Origin: an uncultured SAR86 cluster bacterium
GTDB lineage: Bacteria; Pseudomonadota; Gammaproteobacteria; Magnimaribacterales; Magnimaribacteraceae
DNA length: 64,000 nucleotides
Assembly: GCA_902514295.1 (NCBI GenBank)
Contig: CABXQE010000001.1
Coordinates: forward strand, 1-64,000
Direction of reading: 5' to 3'
Both the position numbers and the translations under genes were made by a program. The first letter of the stretch is position 1, and each line of letters begins with the position of its first letter. The notes under the pieces were generated by a model. The model was not told where the DNA came from. It did not search any database and saw only the letters and a list, made by a program, of their open reading frames with translations. Below are positions 61,019 to 64,000 of the stretch, piece by piece.

Positions 61019-63203
61019 ACACAGGAGAAGACCAAGCTCTTTCTTCTGTTTCAAACAAACAATCTCCTTCTCCTTGACCTTCTACATCGCCACATAGATT
61101 AACTTTTATACATTTACCTGAATCATCTCTATCGCAATTAAGATTTGAAGCGTTAATAGCTAATGAAGGTTCTTGGATAGCCCTAACGTAATAAATAATC
61201 TCTCTATTTGCATTAGTGAAATTATTGTCTGTGAATTCTACTTCACAGCCTTCCGAAGAGGGATCGCACATAAATACTTTCCAAGGATCTTCTATTAGAT
61301 TTTCTATAGGTTCTTCTGAATAAGCTTGTGGTCTGATTCTTACAACTTCTATCCTAGAAATTAGTTTTCGTTCGTCGCTTGGGTTAAAACACTCACCTTT
61401 ACATAGTCTTTTTATAACTTCTTGATTAAATCCTTCTCCAACATTGCAACCAGGTAGTTGTTTTTGAGAACCAGCAGCTCTCACCCTAAATCTTGGATTA
61501 ATGTTCAATTCAAATTCGCTTCCCATGGGTTTAATTTGCTTAGAGGGGTGATTAATTACATCAAACCATAAAAGTATCCTGTCTCCACTTGTTGCATACA
61601 CCTCTCTATTGTTTAACGAATCCCAGATTGAGTTTCTGTCTTTAGCAGTAGAATGTGTAGCAACCAGTCCTCCTGTGTAGAGGAAAGAAGAAATCCTTTC
61701 TAGTTGAGGGGGGCCGGTCCTTGTTTTCATTAACTCTTCCAAATCAACTGATTGAGTTTTGGGAATCCCTGAGAAGCTATCTTTCCCATCAGAATTAGTT
61801 GTTAAAGGACCTGTTGATTTATATTTCGAATCACTATTAACAACTCGATCAATCTCTTTGTAACCTGATCCTGGTCTTGCTGCATGATTATCACTAGATC
61901 CTATAAAACCAAATCTATAACCCTCTGCTTCGTTGTCATCAAAGTTCCTTAAAGCAAGAGCGTACTGTATTGAAGACCCTGGTCTATAGTCAAAAGCAGG
62001 TAAAAAGCAATCAAGACACTGTCCGCTTTCTAACCATTCTTTCGAATCATATTGAGGTACTGTCAATATGCCAAAAGGATTAGACTTTACGTAATCTTCT
62101 CTAGCAGACCTAGCTCTAAAATCGCATTCACTTGTACTACCTGCAGACACCCTGCACCTCTCTCTAATTACTTCGCCAGCCTGAAAACAGTAAGGAATAA
62201 AATCAGCTGTAGGTTGAGGGCAAGAATAAGCGTTGTTATCAAGATTAAATGACCTCCAAGATCTGTATTCCTCAGTATTGCCATGGCCAGAATAAAGCTC
62301 AATTAATTTTTGATATTTCTGATCATGATTTAAGGAATCAAATTGGTTTTCCCAAGAAGCCATAGGAGGAGAAGTGTTCCCCCATGCCGTTCCATGCGGG
62401 ATCACAATAGAATCTATACCCCATTCATCTAATTTACTAAATAATTCTGCTGGTTTTTCTACTCTCTCTAAACAATCTTTTGGTAGATCCCTCACATGCA
62501 CATCTTTCTCGCAAGTATCTATATCTTGAATAACAATATTTCTATGTCTCCAATCAAAATAATTAGACATGTTCTTGTAATCATAAATAAGAGCCCCGTA
62601 AATATAGACAAAAGGAGTGTCTATGAAATTTAAGTAAGAACTCTCCAGTGCTCCGATAGGCCTTGCAGGGAGCTCTCCTTCAAGTGGCTTAAGTATTATG
62701 TTCTTATGTCCATAATGCTTAGAGGGATCTAAGCTAGTTTGAGTCCATTCCCATCCTAAAAAAGGCACAATTTCTTCATCATCTTTATTTTTCGAAATTA
62801 CAGAACAACTTTGCAAAGACTCTATTGTGTCTTCCCATTCTCTCCTTGTTAAGAATTCGGCATGGTCGGTTACAGAGAAGAAGTCTAAATTGGCACAAAA
62901 TCTGCTGAAATTACATGCATCTGCTACGGGGTGAACGCCTTCTCCTTCCAAAATTGGTAAGCTACCTAAAAACGCATCTAAGGAATAAGTTGTATGTACA
63001 TGGAGATCTCCAAAGAGAATTCGTTTTTCTTGATCAAGCGATTTCGTTATCTGCGAAGAAAAGGATGGAGCACTTTGATTATCAATATTGCCTAATTCAG
63101 GTTGCTTACCGAACCAGTTAAAGAATAGGCTTATGTATAAAAATAAAAAAGGACTGATCAGTACCAAAAGACCTATAAAAGTTCTTTTCAGATAAAGGTT
63201 CAT
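60990..63203 (-). CDS. DUF3604 protein, membrane-anchored paralog
   Basis: A 737-residue protein with an N-terminal membrane anchor (~8-28) and a long extracytoplasmic body. PHP-like motifs are LFGDLHVHTTYSLDAFLG, DFFSVTDHAEFLTRREW, SIVIPHGTAWG, FGFIGSSDNHAARPG and YATSGDRILLWFD. The protein ends ERAWSSPVFIKS, as in its paralog at 40 kb. It is Cys-rich (more than 15), which suggests periplasmic disulfides. Substrate is unknown. It follows the 126-residue exported-protein gene by 7 nt. Confidence 0.85.
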   Translation of the reverse strand: MNLYLKRTFIGLLVLISPFLFLYISLFFNWFGKQPELGNIDNQSAPSFSSQITKSLDQEKRILFGDLHVHTTYSLDAFLGSLPILEGEGVHPVADACNFSRFCANLDFFSVTDHAEFLTRREWEDTIESLQSCSVISKNKDDEEIVPFLGWEWTQTSLDPSKHYGHKNIILKPLEGELPARPIGALESSYLNFIDTPFVYIYGALIYDYKNMSNYFDWRHRNIVIQDIDTCEKDVHVRDLPKDCLERVEKPAELFSKLDEWGIDSIVIPHGTAWGNTSPPMASWENQFDSLNHDQKYQKLIELYSGHGNTEEYRSWRSFNLDNNAYSCPQPTADFIPYCFQAGEVIRERCRVSAGSTSECDFRARSAREDYVKSNPFGILTVPQYDSKEWLESGQCLDCFLPAFDYRPGSSIQYALALRNFDDNEAEGYRFGFIGSSDNHAARPGSGYKEIDRVVNSDSKYKSTGPLTTNSDGKDSFSGIPKTQSVDLEELMKTRTGPPQLERISSFLYTGGLVATHSTAKDRNSIWDSLNNREVYATSGDRILLWFDVINHPSKQIKPMGSEFELNINPRFRVRAAGSQKQLPGCNVGEGFNQEVIKRLCKGECFNPSDERKLISRIEVVRIRPQAYSEEPIENLIEDPWKVFMCDPSSEGCEVEFTDNNFTNANREIIYYVRAIQEPSLAINASNLNCDRDDSGKCIKVNLCGDVEGQGEGDCLFETEERAWSSPVFIKSAAGQS

Positions 63204-63210
63204 TAAAAGC

Positions 63211-63591
63211 TTAAGTGCCTGTTTCTAATTGAGATAAAGAATTATCTTTTAAATCCTTCGAAAGGACGAAATATTTTTCGTTATTAGTTCTTTTGCTTGA
63301 AAGAATAACCTTAAAGATGTCGCCGTCTTTTATACTTTCGGTTAATACAAAGGCATCTCCCCTTCTGACCTTATAGATATCCCTGGAATCTACAGCAGCA
63401 TATTTCATAAATTCATCGGCATTAAATGAAAATTGAAGAGCGTTATTTACCCTACGGGCATCAGCTTTATATGCATAAAGTACTACAGAATGAGATCTGT
63501 TAGATTCAAAAGAATCACCTTCTTTATAAATTATCTCTTCAGCAAAAAAGGTGAGAGGTAGAATTAAAATTAAAATGTTAAAGAGTTTCAT
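63211..63591 (-). CDS. Small exported protein of unknown function
   Basis: A 126-residue protein that I do not recognise. Residues 1-17 form a signal peptide (FNILILILPLTFFAEE). The mature part is beta-rich and charged, with EGDSFESNRSHSVVLYAYKA and DIYKVRRGDAFVLTESIKDGDIF, somewhat like short SH3- or OB-type folds. No Cys occurs in the mature chain. It starts one base after the purA stop and is followed by the DUF3604 gene 7 nt later, so all three may be one transcript. Confidence 0.65.
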   Translation of the reverse strand: MKLFNILILILPLTFFAEEIIYKEGDSFESNRSHSVVLYAYKADARRVNNALQFSFNADEFMKYAAVDSRDIYKVRRGDAFVLTESIKDGDIFKVILSSKRTNNEKYFVLSKDLKDNSLSQLETGT

Positions 63592-63592
63592 G

Positions 63593-64000
63593 TCACAGGG
63601 GGTATTCTCTAATAATGGTGTCTTCTCTTTTAGGTCCTGTAGAAATCATAATCACAGGAACTTTGCAAAGATCTTCAATATTTAGAATAAACTCTTTTGC
63701 CATATTATTCAATTCTTCAAAAGATTGTTTTCCTGCGGTTGGTTCTTCCCATCCCTTAAATTCTGTATAAATAGGTTCAACTCCTTCCAAAGTCAAAGTT
63801 TCTAAGATCTCTGCCTTGCTCAGATCACTGGAATAGTCAGTACAAACCTTTATGGTCTCCAAACCATCCAATACATCTATCTTGGTTATACATAAACCAT
63901 CAATGCCATTTAATTGTACTGTGTGAGAAAGTAAAAACGCATCCAACCAACCACACCTTCTAGGTCTTCCTGTTGTAGCACCTACTTCCCCTCCTTTCTC
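63593..64000 (-). CDS. purA: Adenylosuccinate synthetase, C-terminal part (runs off the right edge)
   Basis: PurA makes adenylosuccinate from IMP, Asp and GTP in AMP synthesis. The track's Met (a TTG) is internal: the frame continues to base 64000 through EVGATTGRPRRCGWLDAF, a PurA hallmark. The visible 136 residues include FLLSHTVQLNGIDGLCITKIDVLDGLETIKVC and YTEFKGW, and end with the STGPKREDTI type of C-terminus. About two thirds of the gene lies outside the window. It heads the transcript carrying the exported protein and DUF3604 genes. Confidence 0.95.
   Translation of the reverse strand, partial: EKGGEVGATTGRPRRCGWLDAFLLSHTVQLNGIDGLCITKIDVLDGLETIKVCTDYSSDLSKAEILETLTLEGVEPIYTEFKGWEEPTAGKQSFEELNNMAKEFILNIEDLCKVPVIMISTGPKREDTIIREYPL

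Overview
The window is AT-rich, gene-dense bacterial chromosome with very short or overlapping gene junctions. Its core genes are gammaproteobacterial: a gyrA-serC-pheA-hisC-tyrA-aroA-cmk-rpsA-ihfB block like that of Pseudomonas, ubiG-mupP/gph-yciK, uvrC-pgsA followed by tRNA genes, and xseB-ispA-dxs. Low G+C, compaction, TonB receptor and RND genes, sulfatase, DUF3604 proteins and many GST/NMO-type enzymes suggest a streamlined marine heterotroph such as the SAR86 lineage. The lineage is an inference; no 16S gene is present.

Layout. (1) 1-1234, minus: start of a surface-polysaccharide locus: a truncated Wzz-like gene, a MarR-type EPS regulator and an RfaH/NusG-like antiterminator. The leader between the last two holds two related inverted repeats around a candidate promoter and an ops-like element. 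(2) 1260-16435, minus: tRNA-Leu, tRNA-Cys, pgsA, uvrC, a cupin, pyrF, lapA, gmhA, ihfB, rpsA and the aromatic-amino-acid/serine block up to gyrA. (3) 16595-19388, minus: a three-gene proton-translocating transhydrogenase. (4) 19447-25408: ubiG, HAD phosphatase, SDR (plus); rluB, scpB, scpA, nadE (minus). (5) 25546-36997, plus: DAHP synthase, a protein with three DnaT-type repeats, an RND pump with adaptor, a TonB-dependent receptor, xseB, ispA, dxs. (6) 36999-40262, minus: ribA, pgpA, thiL, thiolase.

(7) 40367-55170 is the accessory part. It is a two-armed cluster around a TetR regulator: MDR reductase, acyl-CoA dehydrogenase, YghU-type GST, tandem DsbA/HCCA-isomerase protein and DUF3604 lipoprotein on one side; DUF1330, GST, haloalkane-dehalogenase-like hydrolase, two nitronate-monooxygenase-like flavoproteins, a membrane protein, a DUF2855 protein and a membrane-anchored sulfatase on the other. 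It looks like an undescribed catabolic or detoxification system for a sulfated, halogenated or otherwise electrophilic compound; the substrate cannot be read from sequence. (8) 55178-61018: a small unknown gene, nth, then glyA-nrdR-ribD-ribBA-ribH-nusB. (9) 60990-64000, minus: the end of purA, a small exported protein and a second DUF3604 protein.

In Pseudomonas-type genomes thiL-pgpA-ribA follow nusB. Here the two halves of that block are in opposite orientation and separated by the accessory cluster, which suggests a rearrangement around the island. No insertion sequence, integrase, CRISPR array or rRNA was seen, and no gene-free stretch exceeds 300 bases.
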